Source of the DNA: G963662985 sp963662985
Lineage (GTDB): Bacteria > Chloroflexota > Anaerolineae > Anaerolineales > UBA11579
Direction: 5' to 3'
Length of the DNA stretch: 64,000 nt
Assembly: GCA_963662985.1 (NCBI GenBank)
Contig: OY760066.1
Location: 496,001 to 560,000 of the forward strand
Position numbers and translations under genes: made by a program. This document shows positions 52,801-61,807 of this stretch, piece after piece (the first letter of the stretch is position 1; every line of letters starts with the position of its first letter). Under the pieces are notes generated by a model. That model saw nothing but the letters and a program-made list of their open reading frames with translations, was not told the DNA's origin and searched no databases.

Positions 52801-53274
52801 GCAGATAAAAATGAAAGCAAATGGGATATCATCGCCCCCTTACTAGCAGATCAGAATTTGAAACCAACCCAAGAGAATATTGAAGCAAATTTAGATCATT
52901 TCTTAATCATGCTTGAAATCCGAAAAAGCTCGCCTTTATTCAGATTACAAACCGCTGAACAAATTCACAATCTTGTGACATTCAAAAACACAGGACCTAA
53001 TCAAATCCCTGGTGTAATCGTTATGAGAATTGAAGATAGCACTGAAAATATTGATCCAAATTATCAATTGATCTATGTTGTGTTTAATGGATCCAACCAA
53101 GAAGTTCAATTCAATTTGCAAGAAGAAACCCCTGGGCAACTTTACCTACACCCTGCCATGGCAAATAGTACAGATGATATTGTTAAAAATTCATCTTATG
53201 ACCCTGCAACAAATACACTCAATGTACCTGCGCTGACCACAGCTGTTTTTGTTGTTGATCAAAATGGAAACTAA
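49819..53274 (+). CDS. pulA: Secreted type I pullulanase with two CBM41 domains
   Basis: This 1151-residue secreted enzyme cuts alpha-1,6 bonds in pullulan and amylopectin. A signal peptide ends near VLG-TS (residue about 32). Two starch-binding CBM41 modules follow (about 38-145 and 155-262; each with HYxR..DYxxWGLHxWG), then N-terminal pullulanase and CBM48 domains. The GH13 catalytic domain has VVMDVVYNHT, nucleophile Asp743 in DGFRFD, acid Glu780 in YGEGWDFG and transition-state Asp912 in SAHDNETLFD. WGYDPYHYSVPEGSYAT is the pullulanase signature. AGGAGGAAAA precedes the ATG. Products would feed the alpha-glucoside importer near 34000-37000. Confidence 0.93.
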   Translation: MKPFRLMKTIFMLIVFLLMFTLLAPQQVLGTSNQQSTVCEVATLHYHRMNADYDDWGLHIWGQNDVSGVTWTSPFMPTGSDEYGLIWEVPMKADASSLNYIVHLGDQKDPGPDQLMTFAEVGCEIWLLEGEETQYTSTDQALAGAPPSVEYSQAPELEENQTLIHYRRLKNDYTSWGLHVWGPTNLEVEVTWTSPLLPTGQDEYGLYWVIDMQEDAPNVNFIVHKGDEKDPGPDQMLDFAEKGREIWLIQGSGTQFTNQEEAMTAIELASVGDITKLRSYWVSNEYIVWPEAIDMNFNYNLIYSSEAAIQVMPEGINGIDGAIQLEYVQTGLPEDILTKFPHLSGLEVFRIPSDQLNQIPDILRSQYGIAVYNSDEKLTDLTGLQIPGVLDDLFAYDGDLGISWDGDTPTFRVWAPTASNVMMRLYREADENSQGIPIVMHYDEETGTWVKEGKTDWYGDFYRYEVEVYMPSEGKVVKNEVTDPYSLALSINSAFSMIVDINDPELFPDGWGVFQKPAIAAPEDIVLYELHVRDFSINDQTVPENERGTFAAFTEIDSNGMQHLQKLSNAGLTHVHLLPVFDIATINENKAEWASPSFEELSSYPSDSPQQQELINATRTEDGFNWGYDPYHYSVPEGSYATDPNGTTRILEFREMVMSLNNAGLRVVMDVVYNHTNASGLSDKSVLDKIVPGYYYRLNGNGVVENSTCCSNTASENYMMEKLMIDSVLTWATAYKVDGFRFDLMGHHMVDNMVKLRETLDGLTIEEDGVDGASIYLYGEGWDFGEVANTARGINATQANLAGTGIGTFNDRIRDAARGGTPFDGFQEQGFVNGLYTNPNEADSRTSDEQLDSLLAFTDIIRLSLAGNLADYVFTAYDGNQIKGSEVVYNGNPGAGYTADPQENIVYVSAHDNETLFDLIQAKAPVSTSLEDRVRMQNMGLDLVALSQGVPFFHAGSELLRSKDLDSDSYDSGDWFNRLDFTYQSNNWGVGLPIADKNESKWDIIAPLLADQNLKPTQENIEANLDHFLIMLEIRKSSPLFRLQTAEQIHNLVTFKNTGPNQIPGVIVMRIEDSTENIDPNYQLIYVVFNGSNQEVQFNLQEETPGQLYLHPAMANSTDDIVKNSSYDPATNTLNVPALTTAVFVVDQNGN

Positions 53275-53342
53275 ATAACCGATCAATTCTGTATAAAATA
53301 ATTCATCCAGCAAAATTTAAACATTGACTGGAGAAACTAACG

Positions 53343-53387
53343 AAAAGCACTTCCCAGAAATAAATAAAAGGAAGTGCTTTTTTATTA
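53343..53387 (+). terminator. Terminator of pulA
   Basis: AAAAGCACTTCC pairs with GGAAGTGCTTTT around a 15-base loop and runs into T6. Confidence 0.8.
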
Positions 53388-53535
53388 ATATCAACACGAA
53401 TGTTTAGATAGATATATTATTTTCCCATTGAGTTGAAAGAATATTAGAGAAACTGTTTTTTCAAATGATATAATAACAATAATTGAATAATAGAAAAGCC
53501 CTGTTAAGTATGTTTTTGAGTATTAAGAGCCCCAA

Positions 53536-56175
53536 ATGGAACAACCATTAACTACTAAAATATCTATTCCTCCCCTGCGCACTAGCCTTATTTCTCGTCC
53601 AACACTACTAGAGCGTTTAAATCAAAATTTGGATCGCAAACTTTTTTTGATATCAGCCCCTGCAGGGTTTGGGAAAACCACGATTGTCACCGAATGGGTA
53701 CACACCTATAAAAATAAAGTTGTGTGGTTTTCGCTTGATGAAGGGGACAATGACCTAATAAATTTTTTGAAGTATATCATTTTTACAATCCAAGTTAAAT
53801 TTCCTGAGATAGGCGAACAATCTCTGAAATTACTTTCTTCCTCCCAACAGATCTCTCCAAAAATAATCCTATCTTCTTTAATAAATGAGATTGCTAAGTT
53901 ACCTGATCCAATATATATAGTTCTCGATGATTACCATGTGATTGAAGATTCAAAAATTGATGAAGCGCTTGCATTTTTTATAGAAAAATTACCCCCACAA
54001 TTGCATTTAATGATTATTACCAGACAAGATCCTCAACTACCACTCGCCCGTTTACGTGCTCAGAACCAAATGATAGAAATCCGCACAGCAGATTTAAGAT
54101 TTACATTATCTGAAATTGAGGATTTTCTAAATGTTGTCTTATCACTTAATTTATCGAAAACAGAAATTAAAACCCTTGAATCTCGAACAGAAGGCTGGAT
54201 AGCTGGATTGCAGCTAGCTGGAATTTCTATCCAAGGCAGCCATGATAAAACAAACTTCATTCAATCCTTCACTGGAACTCACCAATATATTATGGGCTTT
54301 CTTATGGAAGAGGTGCTTGAACAACAAACAGAGAATGTTCAAAACTTCCTCTTAGAAACATCAATACTAGGTCGTATGAATGTGTCTCTTTGTGATGCGA
54401 TTATAGACAATCCAGCTATTTCTAGCCAAGAAATGTTAACCTATCTAGACCAAGCAAACCTATTTCTGCTACCTCTTGATAATCAAAGACACTGGTACCG
54501 TTATCATCATCTATTTGCCGATTTATTACAGCAAAAATTGCAAACTAAACATAGTACTTATTCTAAAGAAAAAATTATTTCGATTCCTGACCTTCATAAA
54601 AGAGCCAGTAAATGGTTTGAAGAAAATGGCTATCTTCTTGAAGCTTTCCATCATTCAATATCAGCGAATGATTTAGATAATACTGAACGATTGTTGGAAG
54701 GGGAACAAATGCCGCTCCAATATCGTGGGTATGTAACACCTATATTTAATTGGTTGCAAACCTTGCCAGTCAAAGTGCTAACTACAAAACCATCTTTACT
54801 AATTACCTATGCATCCTCACTGACCATGCTTGGAAAATCAATAGATAAAATTGAAAACCTTCTTCAAAGAGCTGAAAATCTTTTAGATAACTCAACTGAC
54901 AATCAAAAAAATAGAGATTATATCGGCCAGATAGCTGCCATTCGTGCAATGTTAGCTATTCCAATCAATCAAATTGAAGATATTATTTATCAATCAAATC
55001 GAGCATTAGAATATCTTTCTCCAGAAAACTTACCCATTAGGACTAACGCATTGTGGTCACTAGGCTTTGCTCACCAACTTAAAGGAGATAGAATTTCTGC
55101 GGAAGAAGATCTCAAACAGGTTTTATTAATCAGTGAAGCGTCAGGAAATTTAATGATTTCAATAGCTTCTCTAACAAATCTAGGGCAACTATATCTAGCA
55201 GATAAACAACTTATCCAAGCAAAAAACACATTTGAAAAAGTATTGAATCTCGCAGGTGATCCTCCTCTTCCTTTTGCTTGTGAGGCATTGCTAGGTCTTG
55301 CTCAAATTTTTTATGAATGGAACCAGTTAGAGAAAGCACAAACCTATAACAAACAAAGTTTGCAATTAGCATTGACATTGGAGAATGTTGACACACCAAT
55401 TATGTGCCATATATTATTTGCACGATTAAAAATAGCACACAACGATATGCAAGCTGCCGCCGAATTTATTAAAAATGCACAACAATTTGCGATTCAAAAT
55501 AAAATTTCTCACCGTATCCAAGACATCGCAAAGGTCAAAGCCCTATTATTCCTAAAACAAAACAATATAACACAAGCATTAAAACTAGCACAACAACATT
55601 CATTACCTTTGATTATGGCTAGAATACATATTTACCAAAAAGATGGGGCGAGTGCATTAAATATTTTGAATCCATTATTTGATGATTTTAAAGCAAAAAA
55701 TTGGATGCAAGAATTATTTGAGGTTTTGCTTCTTCAATCGTTTTCATATTATATACTTCAAGACGATTCAAAAGCCGCAAATACTATTGAAAAGGCTTTG
55801 AATATGGCAGCTCCTAGTAAGTTGCTGCGTTCGTTTATAGATGAAGGATCACCTTTTATAGAATTGTTGAAATCAATATCAACAACAATCGACATGAATG
55901 ATTATCTAAAAGAGATTCTTATCACAATTCATGAAGTAGAAAATAAAAATGAAAGCGTTGTTGAGAATAATAAAAAACACAATTCTATACTTAGTCCAAG
56001 AGAACTTGAAGTGCTGCAGTTGATCGCACAAGGTAATTCTAATATTGAAATAGGCGAAAGTCTTTTTCTTGCATTGAATACAATTAAAGGAATCAACCGA
56101 AAACTTTTCCAGAAACTGAATGCAAAAAATCGTACAGAAGCTGTCTTAAATGCCAGAAAATTAGAGTTACTCTAA
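53536..56175 (+). CDS. MalT-type LuxR-family ATP-dependent regulator
   Basis: This 879-residue transcription activator has an N-terminal STAND ATPase with Walker A APAGFGKTT (Lys47) and Walker B IYIVLDDYH, a middle part of TPR-like helices (about 350-790), and a C-terminal LuxR HTH (SPRELEVLQLIAQGNSNIEI, then NTIKGINRKLFQKLNAKNRTEAV). In MalT of E. coli, maltotriose and ATP cause multimer formation. Its place directly after the pullulanase suggests control of starch use here too. A TATAAT at 53469-53474 without a clear -35 box lies upstream. Proteins of this kind are numerous in Chloroflexota. Confidence 0.88.
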   Translation: MEQPLTTKISIPPLRTSLISRPTLLERLNQNLDRKLFLISAPAGFGKTTIVTEWVHTYKNKVVWFSLDEGDNDLINFLKYIIFTIQVKFPEIGEQSLKLLSSSQQISPKIILSSLINEIAKLPDPIYIVLDDYHVIEDSKIDEALAFFIEKLPPQLHLMIITRQDPQLPLARLRAQNQMIEIRTADLRFTLSEIEDFLNVVLSLNLSKTEIKTLESRTEGWIAGLQLAGISIQGSHDKTNFIQSFTGTHQYIMGFLMEEVLEQQTENVQNFLLETSILGRMNVSLCDAIIDNPAISSQEMLTYLDQANLFLLPLDNQRHWYRYHHLFADLLQQKLQTKHSTYSKEKIISIPDLHKRASKWFEENGYLLEAFHHSISANDLDNTERLLEGEQMPLQYRGYVTPIFNWLQTLPVKVLTTKPSLLITYASSLTMLGKSIDKIENLLQRAENLLDNSTDNQKNRDYIGQIAAIRAMLAIPINQIEDIIYQSNRALEYLSPENLPIRTNALWSLGFAHQLKGDRISAEEDLKQVLLISEASGNLMISIASLTNLGQLYLADKQLIQAKNTFEKVLNLAGDPPLPFACEALLGLAQIFYEWNQLEKAQTYNKQSLQLALTLENVDTPIMCHILFARLKIAHNDMQAAAEFIKNAQQFAIQNKISHRIQDIAKVKALLFLKQNNITQALKLAQQHSLPLIMARIHIYQKDGASALNILNPLFDDFKAKNWMQELFEVLLLQSFSYYILQDDSKAANTIEKALNMAAPSKLLRSFIDEGSPFIELLKSISTTIDMNDYLKEILITIHEVENKNESVVENNKKHNSILSPRELEVLQLIAQGNSNIEIGESLFLALNTIKGINRKLFQKLNAKNRTEAVLNARKLELL

Positions 56176-56324
56176 TTTATTTCCCAATAATTCTCCAAAA
56201 ATAATAATCACACACCAAAGTTAACACTTAAGTGTCTATCGGTTAATACTACAAATCAGGTAAACTTAGTGCGTAATAAACAAACAACAGCAACTAAAGC
56301 AAAACAATTAAAAAGGTTTAAAAA
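56176..56324. other. Intergenic gap with a 12-bp palindrome
   Basis: The gap contains the perfect palindrome ACACTTAAGTGT at 56224-56235. No terminator or convincing promoter is seen. The palindrome could bind a regulator of the small gene downstream. Confidence 0.3.
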
Positions 56325-56561
56325 ATGAAAACTTATCACATCAGGATCAATGGACAGTTAGATGAACAATGGAGTGATTGGTTTGATGGAGTAGTGGTGG
56401 TTCCACAAGAAAATGGAGAGACGTTGATTATTTTCTCCAATACAGACCAAGCAGCTTTGCATGGATTGTTAAAAAGAATTTATAACTTAGGAATCCCACT
56501 TCTTTCATTACATCAAATGGATCTTGATCCAACCCAAAGATCTGTAAATGATAAAGAGTGA
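56325..56561 (+). CDS. Small conserved hypothetical protein
   Basis: This 78-residue soluble protein is not recognised by function. The pattern HIRINGQLDEQWSDWFDG, then TLIIFSNTDQAALHGLLKRIYNLGIPLLSLHQMD, predicts a small alpha/beta sandwich (ACT-like). Similar short proteins are common in Chloroflexota beside DUF4386 or unrelated genes. AAAAGG lies upstream. It could be a small regulator or a binding partner. Confidence 0.65.
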   Translation: MKTYHIRINGQLDEQWSDWFDGVVVVPQENGETLIIFSNTDQAALHGLLKRIYNLGIPLLSLHQMDLDPTQRSVNDKE

Positions 56562-56672
56562 TAGTTTATAGGAAGGAGTTTGGAGGAAACAATTTATTCA
56601 TTTATTTGAAGTCAGAATATATCAATATTCTTTAACAAGTATAAAAATAATTATAAATAAAGGAGATTTATA

Positions 56673-57383
56673 ATGAAATCTATTCAAAAAACTGCAAGAT
56701 TTGCAGGATTGTTATATCTAATTATTACTGTGGCAGCGATCATTGCCCATATGTATATGCCATCCAACATTATCGTAGCAGGTGATGCAGCTGCTACTGC
56801 CGAGAACATCAGATCATCTCAAGCACTGTTCCAAATTGGCGGTGTGGGAAGTGAATTAATTATTTTACTTAGTGAAGTTATTCTTTCAATTGTGTTATAT
56901 GTGATTTTCAAACCAGTAAATAAAACCTTATCATTGTTAGCAGCTGCATCAAGACTCACAATGACAACTATTCATGGAATGAATTTAATTAATTACTTCT
57001 TTGTCATGATATTAGTTGGCGGGACAGGTTATTTATCCGTCTTTTCTGTGGAACAAACCCAAGCCTTAGCAATGTTATTCTTGGACGCTCATGGATTTGG
57101 TTTCACAATCGGCATCGCTTTCCTCACCATTCACGTATTCATTTTGGGATATTTGATTGTCAAGTCTGAATATTTTCCAAAAGTATTGGGATACCTCTTC
57201 ATGGCAGCCGGTGTTGGATATTTGATTGACAGTTTTGCCCATCTTTTATCCTCAACCTATCAAACAACCCCAGCAATTATTGCTGCTGTAATTACGATTT
57301 CTGAAATTGCCTTCCCACTTTGGTTATTGATCAAAGGTGTAAACAAAGAAGGTTGGGAAAAACAATCTAAAAAAATTGAATAA
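56673..57383 (+). CDS. DUF4386 membrane protein
   Basis: This 236-residue protein has six hydrophobic segments and the DUF4386 pattern: KTARFAGLLYLIITVAAIIAH, then FRPVNK-like KPVNKTLSLLAAASRL and FYGFH-like DAHGFGFTIGIAFLTIHVFILGYLI. The family is membrane-bound and of unknown role. AAAGGAG precedes the start. It follows the 78-residue protein by 111 bases. Confidence 0.82.
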   Translation: MKSIQKTARFAGLLYLIITVAAIIAHMYMPSNIIVAGDAAATAENIRSSQALFQIGGVGSELIILLSEVILSIVLYVIFKPVNKTLSLLAAASRLTMTTIHGMNLINYFFVMILVGGTGYLSVFSVEQTQALAMLFLDAHGFGFTIGIAFLTIHVFILGYLIVKSEYFPKVLGYLFMAAGVGYLIDSFAHLLSSTYQTTPAIIAAVITISEIAFPLWLLIKGVNKEGWEKQSKKIE

Positions 57384-57420
57384 AAAAGTGTAGAAAAATA
57401 AAATATCTACTAAAATATAC

Positions 57421-57443
57421 CTAGCCGTCTTTTAGACGGCTAG
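57421..57443 (+). promoter_or_regulatory. Perfect hairpin next to the ribosome site of the serine hydrolase
   Basis: CTAGCCGTC and GACGGCTAG form a 9-bp stem around TTTTA with no T-run. The Shine-Dalgarno site GAGAGGA begins immediately after it. It is not a terminator; it may stabilise the mRNA or tune translation. Confidence 0.6.
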
Positions 57444-57457
57444 GAGAGGATAAATCA

Positions 57458-58534
57458 ATGGAAAAAAAAGAAAAAATAATTCGAATACTTAGAATCATTA
57501 TGCCAATTGTGGCAATTACTATTTTAATTGTAATAGCTCCTTTAGACTTGGTTCCAGCGTTAATCGCACCTTTACATGATACAGTGCAAGAAGAAGTAGA
57601 TCAATCGATCGATCAAGGGCTAGATGGAATAATTGTTTATGTAGATCAAGCGGGGAAATCACCTGAGTTTTATGCGGCTGGCTTAAAGAATAAAATAAAT
57701 CATCAACCCGCAGATCCAAATGCATTATTTAAGATAGGCAGTATCAGCAAATTATATATCGCAGTCGCAACTACTAAACTAATAAATAATGGAGATTTAT
57801 CATTAGAGAGCACAATATCCGAACTGCTTCCGGAACTTGATGGAAGAATCGAATATGCAGATGAGATAACATTGAGAATGTTGTTACAGCATCGCAGTGG
57901 TATTCCGAATTTTACAGATTCAGAAGAGTGGGATTGGTTTAAATCACAAACAAATCAACAAAAAATTCTAAATATGATCCTAGATAAACCCGCAGATTTT
58001 AAACCGGATACACGGACAAGATATTCCAATACCAATTATCTCTTAATCGGATGGATTTTGGATAATACCTTAGGGTATAGCCATCATCAATATATAAAAG
58101 AAGAAATAATAGAACCATTAGGACTAACCAATACATATAGCTTACTAAGCGAAGTGGATTACAACAAAGTTGTTAGTGGATATTGGTATGGATATCAAGA
58201 TGACCTTAAAAGGATAGACCATGTAATTCCTGGCGGATCTATGATTGCAAGTGCACAAGATGTCGCTATCTTTTTAAGAGCATTAAATGATGGCTCTTTA
58301 TTAAATGCTCAAGAGCAAGAAATTTATAGTTCTGTGTATGAATATGAACATACAGGATGGGTTCCTGGATACTACAGTATTGCCCGTTATTACCAAGATA
58401 TTGACACAGTGGTCATTCAATTTGTAAACACTACAGGTGGCGACACTTGGGGACTAGCAGAAGTAACCGGTGGAAAAACAACAGCTATATCGAATATTGT
58501 ATATAACCGTATTGTAAGAATATTACATAAATGA
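57458..58534 (+). CDS. Membrane-anchored serine hydrolase (beta-lactamase class C family)
   Basis: This 358-residue protein has an N-terminal hydrophobic segment (residues 10-35) that anchors it or serves as signal. The penicillin-binding fold shows SxxK at Ser95-Lys98 (GSISKLY), the YxN motif YSN in TRYSNTNYLLIGWIL, and GHR-like QHRSGIPNF. It may be an esterase, D-amino-acid peptidase or carboxypeptidase acting outside the cell; true beta-lactamase activity is not implied. AGGAGAGGA lies before the start. Confidence 0.82.
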   Translation: MEKKEKIIRILRIIMPIVAITILIVIAPLDLVPALIAPLHDTVQEEVDQSIDQGLDGIIVYVDQAGKSPEFYAAGLKNKINHQPADPNALFKIGSISKLYIAVATTKLINNGDLSLESTISELLPELDGRIEYADEITLRMLLQHRSGIPNFTDSEEWDWFKSQTNQQKILNMILDKPADFKPDTRTRYSNTNYLLIGWILDNTLGYSHHQYIKEEIIEPLGLTNTYSLLSEVDYNKVVSGYWYGYQDDLKRIDHVIPGGSMIASAQDVAIFLRALNDGSLLNAQEQEIYSSVYEYEHTGWVPGYYSIARYYQDIDTVVIQFVNTTGGDTWGLAEVTGGKTTAISNIVYNRIVRILHK

Positions 58535-58574
58535 AAATAGAAAGAGCATTTCTCAAAAGAAAATAAATAGTATA

Positions 58575-60104
58575 TCAATAAATAATAGTTTGATTTTTTC
58601 CTGCAGATTTTGATTGATATAATGCTTGATCAGCACGTTGTATGAAACTGTCGAGAGTATCGTTTGCTAAAAGTTCAGTAATGCCTAAACTAATCGTTAT
58701 CTTAATCGCATTAAGATGTTCTTCGTTTAAGGTTAATTGGCTTAAATCGTTGCGAATACGCTCTGCAGTTTCATAGGCTTGCTCTATACTTGTTTCAACT
58801 AACAGAATCACAAATTCATCACCACCATATCGGAAAACAAAATCATTTTTTCGGATAATTTTTTGGATAGAGAAAACAATCTCTTTCAAAACCCTATCTC
58901 CACCTAAATGACCATAAGTATCGTTTATATTTTTAAAATTATCAACATCGATTAGAATAATAGATAAAGCTCGCTGATAACGAGTAGATCGTTCTATTTC
59001 TTGTTCGCCCTGTATAATTAAAGCCCGTCGATTTAATGCATTTGTCAAAGTATCTGTGAGTGCAATTTTTTCTGTAATCTTGAGCAACTTTGTTTTTTCA
59101 GTGATGTCATGTAAGGTAATAATTTCTCCAACTACTTTATTGCGGTTTTGCTGGATAGGGGATCGTTGAATTTCATAATTGAATTCCAAATCATCTTGAT
59201 AAATTGAAATTTCTTTCTTTTTTAGATCGGATTGAATAATCGGTTCTAAATCTGGAAAAATTTTACAAGCTTCTTTTCCGATATTTTGGTCATTTGAAAT
59301 TCCTGTTATTTTTTCGATGGCTGGGTTTAAATAAGTGATCCGTGAAGATGAATCTATCACCACAACACCAATATCCATCGCATTGATTGCAATTTCAAAT
59401 GCAAGTGGTCGGATATCCAGAAAATAGTTGTTTTCAATACTAAAATTTAATAAAAGACCTGAAAGTGAAAAGAAAATACAAGTGAAATTAAAATATGGGA
59501 TAGGAGTTACATCTATTACATATAGCAAATCAACCATTAATGGAATTGCAACGCTTAAAATCAAGATTAAACTTTGCCGACGATAGATTGTAGGTGCTTT
59601 TAAATAAAATTTTATGAGAATAAATAACGCTGTGCAAAACATAATATATCCATAAGGGGCGTGAATTGCATAAAAGTAAAAACCATAATCATTATGAAGA
59701 ATCGGGAATGGAACATCAGAAGTTAATAATGAAGGAGTACCTCGGAAAAGATGATGGTATGGGTTAGTCCATATCATCACAATAGTTAAAATCGGTATGA
59801 TAGCGATCCAAGCGATTGATTTTAATGATTGAAACGTTTTTCCAGTCGTTAATAGTGATAACGCTAACCAAGTTAATGGTAAAAAAACAATCCCAAAAAA
59901 TTGAATATTTGCCCAAAAAATCTTGCCTTTTAAAGAAATGCTAATTATTTCCGCAACAAAACCAACATTCCAAATTAACGCACAAAACATGAAGACAGCA
60001 AAAACAATTCCAATTGATGATTTTGATTTACGTAGCGCTGTGATAATCAGGAATAAAGTCAGTATTCCAGAAAAGATAAGTAAAGAAACAACTAGATTAT
60101 ACAT
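58575..60104 (-). CDS. Diguanylate cyclase with 7TM and PAS domains
   Basis: This 509-residue membrane sensor makes c-di-GMP. Residues 1 to about 215 contain seven hydrophobic segments of the histidine-kinase 7TM N-terminal type. Residues about 225-335 form a PAS domain (AMDIGVVVIDSSSRITYLNPAIEKITG). Residues about 345-509 form the cyclase with intact GGDEF at 427-431 and, five residues before it, the inhibitory site RKND (418-421), so product feedback is likely. No EAL domain. It stands alone and faces the serine hydrolase gene with no clear terminator between them. Confidence 0.9.
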   Translation of the reverse strand: MYNLVVSLLIFSGILTLFLIITALRKSKSSIGIVFAVFMFCALIWNVGFVAEIISISLKGKIFWANIQFFGIVFLPLTWLALSLLTTGKTFQSLKSIAWIAIIPILTIVMIWTNPYHHLFRGTPSLLTSDVPFPILHNDYGFYFYAIHAPYGYIMFCTALFILIKFYLKAPTIYRRQSLILILSVAIPLMVDLLYVIDVTPIPYFNFTCIFFSLSGLLLNFSIENNYFLDIRPLAFEIAINAMDIGVVVIDSSSRITYLNPAIEKITGISNDQNIGKEACKIFPDLEPIIQSDLKKKEISIYQDDLEFNYEIQRSPIQQNRNKVVGEIITLHDITEKTKLLKITEKIALTDTLTNALNRRALIIQGEQEIERSTRYQRALSIILIDVDNFKNINDTYGHLGGDRVLKEIVFSIQKIIRKNDFVFRYGGDEFVILLVETSIEQAYETAERIRNDLSQLTLNEEHLNAIKITISLGITELLANDTLDSFIQRADQALYQSKSAGKNQTIIY

Positions 60105-60407
60105 TAAAATATCATAACATTAATTATTCACGAAAAACCTTACAAAAAATTATCTGTTTAACTTGATTATTTTCAATAAAGAATACAAGTAACTTTTTTT
60201 TATATTAATTTAAGTGATAAGTATCATTATTACTGGTGAGAGAGATAAAACAATGCAGTATGATATAAGAATATGCCTTAATTTATACTCTTGGTGATAA
60301 TTTGTTTTATCATTGGTACCGTTTATTTGAGTTAAAAATTTCTATAAAATATGTTTTTTTAGAATCAAAAATATCTATATAGACCAGGTAAACAACTTAC
60401 CATATAA
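60105..60407. other. Gene-free stretch before the tRNA remnant
   Basis: Very AT-rich. I see no open reading frame of note. The palindrome TGATAAGTATCA lies at 60215-60226. The sequence just left of the tRNA remnant does not contain a tRNA 5' half (no D-arm, no acceptor partner of GGGTGC). Confidence 0.5.
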
Positions 60408-60449
60408 CTTCGAATCAGTAGGTTGGGGGTTCGAGTCCCTCAGGGTGCG
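60408..60449 (+). pseudogene. 3' half of a tRNA-Arg (anticodon TCG), probable attachment site
   Basis: From the anticodon loop (CTTCGAA, anticodon TCG) on, the sequence shows a proper tRNA 3' half. There are a T-stem GGGGG/CCCTC with loop TTCGAGT, an acceptor 3' strand AGGGTGC and discriminator G. CCA is not encoded. No D-arm or 5' acceptor strand is found upstream. Tyrosine recombinases often cross over in the anticodon loop and leave such a 3' copy at one end of the inserted element. If so, the element would extend to the left, away from the terminator side. Confidence 0.75.
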
Positions 60450-60452
60450 CAC

Positions 60453-60480
60453 AAAAAGTGGCTGAAATAGGCCACTTTTT
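60453..60480 (+). terminator. Terminator of the tRNA-Arg remnant
   Basis: AAAAAGTGGC pairs with GCCACTTTTT around an 8-base loop, four bases after the tRNA end. It is presumably the original tRNA terminator. Confidence 0.85.
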
Positions 60481-60604
60481 AGCTTTAAAGTGAAGTCTTT
60501 TCATTGTTTTGCTATATTTTTTCTTTTTTTTCTAAATTTGTTTTGAAGTGGTTTAGCCGAGGGAATTTTTTTTTATATTGAAAATTGAGGTAAGATAGTA
60601 AGCA

Positions 60605-61807
60605 TTAGAGATGCAACTTCTTCTGTTTATTGAACGAAAATAACAATAGAGCTAATAATGAAAATGCTGCGGAAATCTGGAACAATGAGCCAGCCCCCAC
60701 AATATCGTAAAGGACACCGCTAACCAGAGATCCTAACATTCTAGAGATACTCAGCATAGAATATAATATCCCTTGGGCTGAAGATTTGATTTCATTTGAA
60801 GAAAGTTGATCTACATAAGCAATTATAGCAATCCAATATAATCCAAAGGTAAGGCTGTGAAGTAAACACACCGGGATCACCCAATTTGCAGAAGGCATCA
60901 CGCCATAGATAAGCAAACGAAGGGTTGTTGCACCAAAGGCAACCATCAATAACTGCCACGGAGAATATCGTTTTAGTATCTTCATCCCCCAATACATAAC
61001 GGGAAGCTCTGTGACTGTTGCGAGCGCAGAAGCCGTACCCACAAGCCCCTCACTCCCGCCTAGGTCTTTGATATATATTCCGAGAAATCCATTTATTGCA
61101 GAACCACCCAATCCCATAAGCATCAGCGAGATGGAGAAAATTAACCATTTCTTTGTGAAAATGAGGTTGCGCAGACCACCACGGATGGCGGGTTTATACG
61201 CTACTTTCTGATTAGGCAACCAGAATAATGTGACCAGTACACCGCTAGTCGTTAGTACGTAAAACAAAAAGAACCATTGAGCCCCTATTTGTTGAAGGAT
61301 AAATCCTACTCCCCATACTGCTACAATGAATCCTACCGATCCCCATACGCGTTCCCGGCCAAAACCCTCTCGATTCTTTCCCAGTGAGCGCAAGGTTGTA
61401 CTGTCGATAATAGTCAATATAGAACTATCAAAAAATGCATATATAGCCGTAAATATCACGAGCCAGAAGAATCCACCTGCCAAGCCAATCCCGCTGATGG
61501 CAACTCCTAAACTAAGACAAGATATAATCAACAGATTTCGCACCCTACCATATCGGTCGTTGAGAATCCCCCACATTGGTGCTGCTATAAAACTGATTAG
61601 CGGTATTACCGAAGATAACATTCCAATATGCAGACCAGAAAGACCAATGTCGCGGTAGTAAACATTTAGGAATGTTGTAATAATGCCAAATCCGGCAAAG
61701 TAAAAAAAATAGATCGTACGTAGCACTTTTACATTTGTTCGGGATGTAGAAACAAGTTTAGAAGAATCATCTATCTCATTAGTAGTATTAGACACAGTTT
61801 TTTCCAA
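60605..61807 (-). CDS. MFS transporter (LacY/HcaT-like branch)
   Basis: This 400-residue protein has twelve predicted helices. It has the MFS loop GILNDRYGRVRNLLI between helices 2 and 3, FFYFAGFGIITTFLNVYYRDIGLSG at the N-terminus (MFS_1-like) and ERVWGSVGFIVAVWG, a motif of the LacY/HcaT group. It is probably a proton-driven importer or exporter of a small sugar or aromatic acid. Single gene. Confidence 0.82.
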   Translation of the reverse strand: MEKTVSNTTNEIDDSSKLVSTSRTNVKVLRTIYFFYFAGFGIITTFLNVYYRDIGLSGLHIGMLSSVIPLISFIAAPMWGILNDRYGRVRNLLIISCLSLGVAISGIGLAGGFFWLVIFTAIYAFFDSSILTIIDSTTLRSLGKNREGFGRERVWGSVGFIVAVWGVGFILQQIGAQWFFLFYVLTTSGVLVTLFWLPNQKVAYKPAIRGGLRNLIFTKKWLIFSISLMLMGLGGSAINGFLGIYIKDLGGSEGLVGTASALATVTELPVMYWGMKILKRYSPWQLLMVAFGATTLRLLIYGVMPSANWVIPVCLLHSLTFGLYWIAIIAYVDQLSSNEIKSSAQGILYSMLSISRMLGSLVSGVLYDIVGAGSLFQISAAFSLLALLLFSFNKQKKLHL

